DNA of 19,220 nt from JAJYRX01 sp041655275 (GTDB lineage Bacteria > Pseudomonadota > Gammaproteobacteria > Burkholderiales > Burkholderiaceae_B). This document shows, piece after piece, positions 1 through 7,560 of the stretch. The stretch covers positions 1-19,220 of the forward strand of contig JBBAFU010000024.1 in NCBI GenBank assembly GCA_041655275.1. The letters are read 5' to 3'. A model generated the notes under the pieces. That model saw nothing but the letters and a program-made list of their open reading frames with translations. It searched no databases and was not told the DNA's origin. The position numbers and the translations under genes were made by a program. Every line of letters begins with the position of its first letter. Position 1 is the first letter of the stretch.

Positions 1-3000
1 ATGGATTTCTCAGCATATCAGAATATCGTCCGCGGACTTCCCCACATGAAGTGGAACGAACTTCGATCGCTTGCGAGATCAAAATTTATCCGATTGCCAA
101 GAACTGCGACTCGAGCCGATTACGTCTCCGAGCTCGCTAGAATTTACCGAGGCGAACTGCAAGCCGCTACAATCGCTAATCGCCAGCGCCAGCATCAGCA
201 AGCCGAGGCCGAATATCAGCGCCGGATTGCGTCGGCCGAACATCAGCAAAATCTGACCGGCGCCCATCGATACATTTCCGAAACGTTAGTCCCCAAAAGC
301 GACTATGAAATCCGCGTGATTTTCTACATTCCGGACCAAAAAAGTATGACTGGTTCCAAAAACCCGCAACTTCGGATTTGGTCGCATAATTCTTATCGAG
401 CAAAACTTGATGCCAGCGATGCGCAGTGGTTTAACAATCATATCCGAATGCTCAGCAATTCCGAAGCACAAATTGCCGTCAACATGCTCAGCAGCGATCC
501 GAATTTCGTCAATCAATATGCGGCGGTTTCATCGTCGCTTTCCAACATGGAAATTACTAGCGTCACCAAACAAACCGGCGGCGCCGGCAAGCCATTATTC
601 GAAACGGTTTTTCATGGTATCCCCACTACCGCCAAAAAACCGGCCAAGAAGAAAGCTCAGCCAGCAAAAACCCGCCGCCGATCCGAGCGCTTGCCCGCTC
701 CCCAAAATGTTACTAGACCAATTTGGTGGCATAAATCGTATCATTTCGATAGCATTGATAGCCCGTATACGACTACGAAATTCGATCGCGAGCATCGAGC
801 ATTCCGGCCCGATTACAAATCCCAATACGTTCGCGACAACTATCGGGCGAATGCTTGCTTGTACACGGCAATTATTGATGCTGTTTATGATTGCTTTGCG
901 GCCGATTACGAGCGCGAAAAAGCCAATCTCAAGCGCATCTTGCCGACATACGAATATTTGTATGAAATGATTCACGGCCATCAACCGGCCGATAATGCCG
1001 ATTGGGGGCTTACTCTGCAGCAGCTATACGATAAAGTTCTCATCGAATGGGGGCTTGGCCTGCGAATTATCGATAACTTCGGCAACAAACTTTGTCCGGA
1101 TATTACTTGGCCGGCCGATCATAAGCGAACATTCCAGAAGCATTTGTCTCCACGCATTATTACCGTTATCCGACATGATGATCATATCTATCCGGTAACG
1201 GCTTCGTCGAAGCAGCTAGCTCAGCGGCTTGGCCCCGATTACAAGGAACGCAAAATCGAGAATGTTAGCACTACATATCGGATGCCCAAAAAAACTAAAG
1301 CGGTTCAGCGATTTGCCGCCAACTACGATCAGTTGATTGATATTATTACTGCCGACGATGATGTTCCCGCGCCTGTCGAACCAATTGCGCCGCAGCCCGA
1401 TGCTACTATCGCCGATCAGCAAGCTCAAGATCGATTCATCGACAACGAAGCTAACGAGCCAATCCCGGATCTTGCCGAAGCCGCCAATATTCCGGATCAA
1501 GATGAACCTCAGCCCCGCAAGCAAGTTCGCATCGCGGCCAATAATGTTGAGCATCTTGTATTATCGCTGATCGATAACAATCTTATCCCGAGCATTCATA
1601 CATCTAGCAATAAGGAAATCTTGGGCGCGTATTTCAAAACCAATAATGCCGACTACGCCATCATCAAATATGATGGCGGAGCAGCCGGTCGGCTAGCTTT
1701 CGAAAACGACAATCATTTCAATAATTTCGCCCATGCGAAGGAAAACTTCGAGACTAAGCTTATCACGCCGCTATTCCGATCTGTATACTCAAACTCGGTA
1801 GCTAAAGCTATCAATACTTATTCCCGCCCGCCGATGGTTGGCCGAATCGAAAAAGCTATTCCCAATGCGCCAACTGCAAGTCTCGATATCTGCCGAGCTT
1901 ACACATCTTATCTCCGGCAAATTACTCGCATCCCAATCTTCACTAAGTTCGATGAATTCCAGCATGCGACCCCACAAAAAATTGCCGCATTATCCGCCGA
2001 AACATACGATCTATCGTTTTTCGTCATCAAAGTACACTACAGCAAAGATGAGCCCAAAGCCGATCGCATTCTCGTCGCTAATAGTTATGAAATGGTTAGC
2101 GGCAAACTTCTGCGACATCTACCCCGCAGCAAATACGATATCAAATATATGCTTGCACCCGGCAAGATAATTGATTTCCCGATCGTACAAGCGCTTAACG
2201 AAATCCTATCCAATAACGATTTGACCGCGCAGGATAAGAAAAACATTCCCAATATCCTCACCGGAATGCTGCTCAAGCGAAAAAATCATAAAACGATGGC
2301 GGCGATCTTCCGAAGCTTCGCATACGCCCGCGAGCAATTCCCCGCCGTGCATCCTCTCGAAAAGTTAGATCAAGCCGAGTACAACACAACTGCCGATATC
2401 CGCGATAAAAATAATCGCCGCCGCGAAACGCCCCAATACTATCTCGGCAGTGATCACAAATCCGTGCAGCTTACCGACGGATTCTACTTCATCGGCCTGC
2501 TTATCTACGATATTAGCCGCATTAGCCTTTACCAGCTATACAAGTCGATCGAGAATATCCCAACGCTAAAACCATTTGCCGTCAGAACCGATGCTGTATA
2601 TTTCCAGTCGACCGATAAAGCAAGTATCGCCGACTTGCAGCAACGATACAAATCCGCCAACCCCCAGAAAATGATGAACCCGCAAGCCAAAACTTGGGAT
2701 AATATGGGCAAATACAAATTCGAAAACTCGAAGCCGCCAGGCCAGGAAATTGATCGCCGATCCAACGACGATGAGCTTGCCGATCATATCATCAAACCAA
2801 ACCCCCCAAACATTATCGTTCCCGCCGACGAATACGACAACCAAGAATTTATCGATATCTTCAACAAAAATAATCGCACGATGGTCAAGGCCGATTACGC
2901 CGGCTGTGGCAAGACCGAAGCATTCTTTCGCTATATGAGCTATTTGTCCGAAAACAATCAGCAGCCAAACCCAATCATAGTCGCGCCGTTCAACAATCTT

Positions 3001-4773
3001 CGGCTATCACTGCAAACCCGCGGCCAGCAAATGCCAGCGATTACGGTTAATCATTTGCTTGGCATTGGCATTAAGGATGAGCATAATCGCCAGCCCATCG
3101 ATTTATCCAACTATACGCATATGCTTATCGACGAAATCAATCTTCTGAATATGGCCAGTATCGGCCGGCTTGTGACAATGCTTGCTAAATATCCGGACCT
3201 CCACGTAATCGCTACGGGCGACGAATATCAAAACCCGCCAGTCGGCGATGGATTTCATCCCAGCTACTACGCTAATGCGATCGACCAACTGTTCCCCACA
3301 CAGATTCGGCTTCGCATTAACAAACGTATCAATGATGAAACCCAAAAGCAGACTTACTACCGATTAATGGATGATCTGAAAGCGCTGGCAGACAATGCTA
3401 AATCCGCCGATATTCTTGCCGTCCTCAAAAAACATTTGCCGGCCGAATGTTTCGTCGACAGCTTCGAAAATATGTTCGCCGATAATGTCGTCAATGTTTG
3501 CTATACGCATGCCACCGTTGATCGCGTCAACAATTATTTCCATCAATTCCGGCCCAATCCCAGCCCACAGCCCGGCGACGAATATATCTGCCGCACTCAT
3601 ACGACATTTCAACAAAATCGCCAGCGCCGGGCTTTCTACGTAAATATGCCATATACCATCGTCAGCCGCGGCCCGACCCATACAACGCTGCAAATTCCCG
3701 CAAGCAAATTTATGAATCGCGCCGGAGTCCTCGAAGATTTGCCGCCCGCCAATGCCAAACTTTCCAACAAAACTTTCGAAGAAAACTTCGCGCTGCCATA
3801 CGCCCGAACTTGCCATTCCCTCCAAGGCACAACCGCTGGCGATCGCGCTAATATCTTCGATATCAATTTCCATTTCATCACCAAGTATTGGGTAATCCCC
3901 GCCATCTCCCGGCAAACAAGTCTTAATCTCCGATTCTTCATCAGCCCGCTAGCCCAATCCGAAACCGTATCCGCCAAATATCTGCAGCGAAAAATCAATT
4001 CCTACAAAAAGCAAGATGAGCGCGCGTACAGATTAGCGGCGGCGCCGGCATCCCCACTGCCACCCCCGAAGCCATCCTCAACGAAAATGCGCCCAACGCC
4101 GGCCGCCATAGCCGAAGCCAAGAAACGAATGTATCGGCCGATAACTCCATCCCGACATCACGCCCGCTGGCTAGCAATAGGTCAGCGCCGATCGCTATGC
4201 TCCCGAGTCCGCCGGCTGCAAACTCGCCAGCTTCCGCGGCTGCTTAACGAATTCCCGCCGCCGTACAATCCTAATCCGTACGCCGGCAGCTATGTAGAAA
4301 CATTCTATCGCACACCCGATCCGACTTGGGCCGATTTCCATATCCATGCCGAGCTCGACCAAAAAACCCGCCGGCCAACATCCGTAGCTATCATTTCCGA
4401 TTACGATGGCGACGATGAAGAATTAGCGCTCGATTGGCTATACTTGCGCCGCCGCGGTAACGTTCCCAGCTTCCATAGTTATCTGCAAGATCCGTATGCG
4501 CCGCGAGATCGCAAGCCGAAGCCAGCCCCAACAATCGCAGCCCCGCCCGATGATCAAACATTTATCACCGTCAAGCAATTCCGCCAAATGATCGACGAAT
4601 CGCCATACTGTACCCACTGCTACACGCCGCTTACGATCAATCCGCGCAAGCATGTAAGCCGCGATCCCCGGCAGCTTACGCTCGATCGCATCGATAACAA
4701 TCTGCCGCACACTGCCGACAATGTTGTACTCGCCTGCCTCGATTGCAACCGCCGCCGCGTAAGCTTCGCTTGA
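1..4773 (+). CDS. Multidomain replication protein: SAP-like, protease-like, PolB-like palm, SF1 helicase, HNH nuclease
   Basis: This 1590-residue protein is probably the element's replicase. Residues 17-50 resemble a SAP DNA-binding helix pair. Residues 281-400 hold a possible Cys-His dyad (C286 in NACLY, H395 in DDHIYPV). A family-B-like polymerase palm follows: motif A around D629 (SLDICRAYTSYL), a motif-B-like K747-N751-G755, and motif C reduced to RTDAVYF around D864. The SF1 helicase has Walker A ADYAGCGKT (964-972), Walker B MLIDE (1041-1045), GDEYQ (1073-1077), HSLQGTT (1272-1278) and SRQTS (1303-1307). The C-terminus is an HNH nuclease: C1537/C1540, LDRID, H1570, N1574, C1579/C1582. 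I see no proofreading exonuclease motif. The window starts on this ATG, so nothing upstream is visible. If the molecule is circular, an in-frame TAA lies two codons before the ATG. Helicase and HNH are secure, polymerase is likely, and the protease-like segment is speculative. Confidence 0.88.
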   Translation: MDFSAYQNIVRGLPHMKWNELRSLARSKFIRLPRTATRADYVSELARIYRGELQAATIANRQRQHQQAEAEYQRRIASAEHQQNLTGAHRYISETLVPKSDYEIRVIFYIPDQKSMTGSKNPQLRIWSHNSYRAKLDASDAQWFNNHIRMLSNSEAQIAVNMLSSDPNFVNQYAAVSSSLSNMEITSVTKQTGGAGKPLFETVFHGIPTTAKKPAKKKAQPAKTRRRSERLPAPQNVTRPIWWHKSYHFDSIDSPYTTTKFDREHRAFRPDYKSQYVRDNYRANACLYTAIIDAVYDCFAADYEREKANLKRILPTYEYLYEMIHGHQPADNADWGLTLQQLYDKVLIEWGLGLRIIDNFGNKLCPDITWPADHKRTFQKHLSPRIITVIRHDDHIYPVTASSKQLAQRLGPDYKERKIENVSTTYRMPKKTKAVQRFAANYDQLIDIITADDDVPAPVEPIAPQPDATIADQQAQDRFIDNEANEPIPDLAEAANIPDQDEPQPRKQVRIAANNVEHLVLSLIDNNLIPSIHTSSNKEILGAYFKTNNADYAIIKYDGGAAGRLAFENDNHFNNFAHAKENFETKLITPLFRSVYSNSVAKAINTYSRPPMVGRIEKAIPNAPTASLDICRAYTSYLRQITRIPIFTKFDEFQHATPQKIAALSAETYDLSFFVIKVHYSKDEPKADRILVANSYEMVSGKLLRHLPRSKYDIKYMLAPGKIIDFPIVQALNEILSNNDLTAQDKKNIPNILTGMLLKRKNHKTMAAIFRSFAYAREQFPAVHPLEKLDQAEYNTTADIRDKNNRRRETPQYYLGSDHKSVQLTDGFYFIGLLIYDISRISLYQLYKSIENIPTLKPFAVRTDAVYFQSTDKASIADLQQRYKSANPQKMMNPQAKTWDNMGKYKFENSKPPGQEIDRRSNDDELADHIIKPNPPNIIVPADEYDNQEFIDIFNKNNRTMVKADYAGCGKTEAFFRYMSYLSENNQQPNPIIVAPFNNLRLSLQTRGQQMPAITVNHLLGIGIKDEHNRQPIDLSNYTHMLIDEINLLNMASIGRLVTMLAKYPDLHVIATGDEYQNPPVGDGFHPSYYANAIDQLFPTQIRLRINKRINDETQKQTYYRLMDDLKALADNAKSADILAVLKKHLPAECFVDSFENMFADNVVNVCYTHATVDRVNNYFHQFRPNPSPQPGDEYICRTHTTFQQNRQRRAFYVNMPYTIVSRGPTHTTLQIPASKFMNRAGVLEDLPPANAKLSNKTFEENFALPYARTCHSLQGTTAGDRANIFDINFHFITKYWVIPAISRQTSLNLRFFISPLAQSETVSAKYLQRKINSYKKQDERAYRLAAAPASPLPPPKPSSTKMRPTPAAIAEAKKRMYRPITPSRHHARWLAIGQRRSLCSRVRRLQTRQLPRLLNEFPPPYNPNPYAGSYVETFYRTPDPTWADFHIHAELDQKTRRPTSVAIISDYDGDDEELALDWLYLRRRGNVPSFHSYLQDPYAPRDRKPKPAPTIAAPPDDQTFITVKQFRQMIDESPYCTHCYTPLTINPRKHVSRDPRQLTLDRIDNNLPHTADNVVLACLDCNRRRVSFA

Positions 4774-4820
4774 AAACTGTGCAATTATCCCCGACCAATA
4801 CCCCATTTTTTGTTTGCGAA

Positions 4821-4830
4821 TATATAAGCG
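4821..4830 (+). promoter_or_regulatory. TATAG-like motif, integrase
   Basis: TATATAAGCG ends 5 bases before the integrase ATG at 4836. The short spacing argues against a classical TATA box and suits an initiator-type viral promoter. Confidence 0.5.
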
Positions 4831-4835
4831 AAGCT

Positions 4836-5861
4836 ATGGATCGCAAGCAAACGAAGCAATTATGGCTATCGAAATATCCGACGAGCTCGAAAACAAAGCA
4901 GCATTTGCAAGATATGTTCTACCGCCGCCAGCAAAATAATCAACTTAAGCTCGAGCCCGTTCCAATTACTGCGCCGCCCGGTACATTCCAAGCCGATCTA
5001 ATGTTTCTGCCAAACTACTCCGGCTACAATCGCAGCCGCGACGCAATCCTAAATATCATCGATATCAATACCCGCTACCTATATTCGTATCCGATCAAGA
5101 ATAAGCAAACTCGTGACGCATTCCAGCATTTCCTCCAAGTAGAAAAACCAACAATCCACCGGCTCGATGTCGACCGCGGCAGCGAATTTCTTGGCGACCT
5201 GCCGCCGCTGCTCAAAAAACATAACATCGAACTCCGCCAGCATACATCAAAAACCGGCACGGCCATTGTCGAGCGAGTTAATCGCACAGTCCGGGATCTT
5301 ATCGAACGCGCCGCAGAAATGAATAACAGCTACAATTGGATCGATATACTGCCCGACCTTATCTACGAATACAATCATAGCCCGCATTCATCGCTGAAAA
5401 TCGATGGTAGGGAAATAGCACCGGCCAATATCACAGCCGACCAAGTCGACCAATTGCTCGACCAGCGCCGGGCCATTTCCGCAGCTCGCATCGATCAAAT
5501 CCGAAAAGCTTTTCCCATCGGCGCCAATGTTCTCCGCCGCCGCCAGAAAAATCAATTCGAGAAAGGCGCAACTCCGAATTGGGGCGATACCATATACAAA
5601 ATCATCGAATATTCCAGGCCCATATCATTCATCATCGAATCGCCGGCCGGCACCCAAATCAAAGCCCGCTACGACGATTTGCAAGTTGTCGAGGGGCCGG
5701 CATCAGCCGAGCCTAAGCCGCCATCAATGCCCCGACCCGCGCGGCCAAAACTTATCCGCCAGCGCAGAGTACAGCAGCAGGAACGCCGCGAAGGTATCGA
5801 TCCGGCCAATATACTGACGACTCCAAGGCAACGCCGACCCCCAAAGATTTTCGATATCTGA
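4836..5861 (+). CDS. Retrovirus-like DDE integrase (Polinton type)
   Basis: This 341-residue protein would insert the element's DNA into a host chromosome. The rve catalytic core has D54 (FQADLMFL), D113 (DVDRGSEF) and E146 (AIVERVNRT). Only 32 residues separate D113 and E146, slightly fewer than the usual 35. Residues 227-287 (around FEKGATPNWGDTIYKI) match the SH3-like C-terminal domain of Polinton integrases, and the last 50 residues are basic and proline-rich. The open frame runs back to 4743 but has no ATG before 4836, so I use 4836. That start lies 62 bases after the replicase stop and 5 bases after TATATAAGCG. I see no HHCC zinc motif; a short helical N-terminus stands in its place. 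This gene is the main reason to call the element Polinton-like. Confidence 0.93.
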   Translation: MDRKQTKQLWLSKYPTSSKTKQHLQDMFYRRQQNNQLKLEPVPITAPPGTFQADLMFLPNYSGYNRSRDAILNIIDINTRYLYSYPIKNKQTRDAFQHFLQVEKPTIHRLDVDRGSEFLGDLPPLLKKHNIELRQHTSKTGTAIVERVNRTVRDLIERAAEMNNSYNWIDILPDLIYEYNHSPHSSLKIDGREIAPANITADQVDQLLDQRRAISAARIDQIRKAFPIGANVLRRRQKNQFEKGATPNWGDTIYKIIEYSRPISFIIESPAGTQIKARYDDLQVVEGPASAEPKPPSMPRPARPKLIRQRRVQQQERREGIDPANILTTPRQRRPPKIFDI

Positions 5862-5902
5862 ATAATTATTAATTTTCGTATTAAATATTTTTTGCCTCGT
5901 TA

Positions 5903-5910
5903 GATATAAT
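5903..5910 (+). promoter_or_regulatory. TATA-like motif, 192-residue gene
   Basis: GATATAAT ends 6 bases before the ATG at 5917, in an AT-rich 55-base gap. It is a weaker match to the shared motif. Confidence 0.4.
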
Positions 5911-5916
5911 CAAAAA

Positions 5917-6495
5917 ATGTCGAGCATCGATAACCCCACATCGGAATTTCTCAACATTTTCAAGGCCGATCCGGCCGCCCTCATCGCCAAATACGGCCAC
6001 CAGCTTAATCTCCGCAATCAAAACTTTGCCAAATATCGCCAGCAAGCGAATGAACTTATCGCCAAATACGACCTCGCCGGCTTTTCCCCACGAGCCCAAA
6101 TCGACGTCGAAACAGATGTTCATAAAGCTTATTTCCTGCCGCTATACTACTCGCCGGCCGAGCCCGAAATTCTCCAACGGCATTTCCAAACGATCGACGA
6201 TCTCGCCGCCAAGCATGATCAATTGCAGCCCGGCAAGCAAGTATTCAGCTCAATTGCTTCTGCCGACCAAACATTCGAGCTAACTACGCAGCAAATCCTA
6301 TTCTCGAAATGGGGCGGCCTAACCAATACGCTCGCCGATATCGACATGGCCCAAACGCAGATGATCGAATTCGCCGCCGCCCAAGAAATCTTTGCGCAAG
6401 AACAAGCCGCCGCCGCACAAGCCAAGCTGCGAAAACGCGCCGATGAAAAAGCTAAGCAAAAGCTGAGAAAAAAAGCGATCCGCCGGCGCCGCTAA
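5917..6495 (+). CDS. Helical protein with basic C-terminus, unknown function
   Basis: I do not recognise this 192-residue protein. It is predicted to be largely helical. Residues from about 150 are a run rich in Ala, Gln, Lys and Arg (AQEIFAQEQAAAAQAKLRKR) that ends in an Arg cluster, as expected for a coiled coil followed by a nucleic-acid-binding or nuclear-localisation tail. It has no cysteine cluster, signal peptide or membrane segment. It lies 55 bases after the integrase on the same strand, behind an AT-rich gap with GATATAAT 6 bases before the ATG. It meets the next gene tail to tail at about 6.5 kb. Codon use and the excess of C over G match the replicase and integrase, so it probably belongs to the same replication/integration group. 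That grouping is inferred from position only. Confidence 0.75.
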   Translation: MSSIDNPTSEFLNIFKADPAALIAKYGHQLNLRNQNFAKYRQQANELIAKYDLAGFSPRAQIDVETDVHKAYFLPLYYSPAEPEILQRHFQTIDDLAAKHDQLQPGKQVFSSIASADQTFELTTQQILFSKWGGLTNTLADIDMAQTQMIEFAAAQEIFAQEQAAAAQAKLRKRADEKAKQKLRKKAIRRRR

Positions 6496-6516
6496 ACTGC
6501 CAAGTAAATAAACAAC

Positions 6517-6531
6517 GATTTATTACAAATC
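6517..6531. terminator. Hairpin between convergent genes
   Basis: GATTT, loop ATTAC, AAATC. It lies directly after the stop of the 194-residue gene and 21 bases after the stop of the 192-residue gene. It is short and AT-rich, so weak on its own. Confidence 0.3.
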
Positions 6532-7116
6532 TCACAGATTCCTGAATCGCTCCTCAAGCATCTGCATCTCCGGCGATACCGGCGGAGTTAAGCTTTCGAT
6601 ATCGATCTCCATCTCCGGTTCCTCCTCCACCGGCTCCGCAACCGGCTCGAAATCGGCGATAGTCACGGCCGCTGGCGGTGGTCCCAAATCATGTCGACGG
6701 CGATTCCGCTCGCGACTTCGGCGGCTTCGCTGCTGCTTCGCCCGCTGCCGACTATTACGCGACCGCCGACTTCGCCGCTTCACGGGCGTTTGTTCGGCCC
6801 GCTTCGCCCGCCGCCGCACATATGCTTTATGCGACAAGCAATATGGGCTTTCGACTTGCCGACGATTCTTGCAGCGCTTCCCCTTCGCCATTCCTATCGA
6901 TGGGAAGAAGCTACAGCGCATTGGATCGACCATATTCTTTTTTCGCGCGCGTTCCTCAGCCAATCGCAAATCTTCAAGCATCGTTTCTCTAACGGCAATT
7001 TCGCGCTCGTTTGCCGCTCGAAGCAGCGCTTCGTCAAAACCGCTTTTATCTTCTTCATCATCGCTACTCGACGCGCCGCCAGCGAAAGTTTCCTGCGGCC
7101 GAGAAACGGACTCCAT
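6532..7116 (-). CDS. Zinc-finger protein with RS-rich basic tract
   Basis: This 194-residue protein starts with an acidic Ser/Asp/Glu segment (about 17-25). It then has a compact Cys/His cluster: C68, C82, C93 and H96, with the end reading PYCLSH. The spacing resembles the short DUF5763-type finger (C, then G-x-x-C, then YC-x-x-H). Residues 102-141 are an Arg/Ser tract (KRRSRRSRNSRQRAKQQRSR), and residues 157-194 are acidic and proline-containing. RS tracts in eukaryotic proteins often give nuclear import or RNA binding, so a nuclear regulatory role is plausible but not shown. The opposite strand is also open over this stretch (204- and 184-codon frames), but those frames encode Ser/Arg-biased sequence without motifs. 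I see no clear TATAG-type motif upstream; a 7-bp-arm palindrome lies 31 bases before the start instead. Confidence 0.72.
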   Translation of the reverse strand: MESVSRPQETFAGGASSSDDEEDKSGFDEALLRAANEREIAVRETMLEDLRLAEERARKKNMVDPMRCSFFPSIGMAKGKRCKNRRQVESPYCLSHKAYVRRRAKRAEQTPVKRRSRRSRNSRQRAKQQRSRRSRERNRRRHDLGPPPAAVTIADFEPVAEPVEEEPEMEIDIESLTPPVSPEMQMLEERFRNL

Positions 7117-7146
7117 CAGACAGTTCGCAAATCCGCTGCAAAAAAT

Positions 7147-7165
7147 AAACTGTCTCGAACAGTTT
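7147..7165. repeat. Palindrome upstream of the zinc-finger gene
   Basis: AAACTGT, spacer CTCGA, ACAGTTT: seven-base perfect arms, 30 bases upstream of the start at 7116. ACAGTT occurs again at 7120-7125 (in CAGACAGTTCG). The arrangement resembles a dimeric operator. Confidence 0.4.
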
Positions 7166-7197
7166 CAGACAATTTCTTCGATTTCCCAAATTCCCAA

Positions 7198-7215
7198 TGG
7201 GAACGAATTTTCCCA
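7198..7215. terminator. Hairpin after the 60-residue gene
   Basis: TGGGAA, loop CGAATT, TTCCCA: a perfect 6-base stem 3 bases beyond the stop at 7219. A second near-palindrome, TTCCCAATGGGAA (7191-7203), overlaps it. Confidence 0.4.
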
Positions 7216-7218
7216 AGT

Positions 7219-7401
7219 TTATACGATCTCCGCCGGCCGAACTAACGCTTTGTCAACAGGCGGCGATGCCGGCCGCGAAGATGCTAGCTCGAACTCGACG
7301 CCCATACATCGCGATCGCCGTATTCTAGCCGCCCACGTAAACATTCGCTCGATCATCAGCGTTCCCAAACCAATCAATAATGCTATCGTCGCCGCATCCA
7401 T
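7219..7401 (-). CDS. Small single-span membrane protein
   Basis: This 60-residue protein has one hydrophobic segment, about residues 4-24 (ATIALLIGLGTLMIERMFTW), then a basic stretch (AARIRRSR). By the positive-inside rule the C-terminal tail would face the cytoplasm or virion interior. The open frame extends back to 7488, but its first in-frame ATG is at 7401. A TATATAGC motif, the form seen before other genes here, lies 55 bases upstream, and a perfect 6-bp hairpin follows the stop. Those two signals support a real gene despite its size. The function is unknown; small membrane proteins in viruses can act in entry or exit, but nothing here decides. Confidence 0.5.
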   Translation of the reverse strand: MDAATIALLIGLGTLMIERMFTWAARIRRSRCMGVEFELASSRPASPPVDKALVRPAEIV

Positions 7402-7455
7402 TCGAAGCTGCGCTTCGTGCTCACTCAAACGTTGCTTCGCAAACCTTTTCGCTGC

Positions 7456-7463
7456 GCTATATA
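7456..7463 (-). promoter_or_regulatory. TATATAGC motif, 60-residue gene
   Basis: The coding strand reads TATATAGC, identical in core to the penton promoter motif, but 55 bases before the ATG at 7401. It supports the reality of the small membrane-protein gene. Confidence 0.4.
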
Positions 7464-7508
7464 CGATATGGCATAAAAAATAAATCAATTAATTGTCGGG
7501 CGCAGTGA

Positions 7509-7533
7509 GAATCCCCTGGCGAAGCCGGGATTC
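7509..7533. terminator. Strong hairpin downstream of the fibre gene
   Basis: GAATCCC at 7509-7515 pairs with GGGATTC at 7527-7533. Inside, GGC-GAA-GCC adds three more pairs after a CT bulge. It lies 17 bases beyond the fibre stop and is the most stable small hairpin I found. Confidence 0.45.
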
Positions 7534-7540
7534 GAGCGAG

Positions 7541-7560
7541 CATCAAGCGTTAGCTGGATG
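7541..7560. terminator. Hairpin at the fibre stop codon
   Basis: CATCAAGC, loop GTTA, GCTGGATG: seven of eight pairs. It straddles the fibre stop at 7550-7552 and is followed by the stronger hairpin at 7509-7533. Confidence 0.4.

Noticed and set aside
595..984. Minus-strand 129-codon frame in the replicase N-terminal region
   Set aside because: It is a shadow of the long plus-strand frame with no recognisable domain.
3364..3998. Minus-strand frames of 183 and 120 codons inside the replicase
   Set aside because: They lie opposite conserved helicase motifs of the 1590-residue frame and show no family features.
4743..4835. Upstream extension of the integrase frame overlapping the replicase end
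   Set aside because: It opens on TTG with no ATG, and the TATATAAGCG motif lies within it, so translation most likely starts at 4836.
6691..7483. Plus-strand frames of 184 and 204 codons over the zinc-finger gene
   Set aside because: They encode Ser/Arg-biased sequence with no motif and mirror the Arg/Ser and acidic codons of the minus-strand gene, which has a recognisable Cys/His cluster.
7505..7545. tRNA-like look of GGGATTCGAG after a stem
   Set aside because: The stem is real, but there is no acceptor stem, D arm or anticodon arm around it, so I keep it only as a hairpin.
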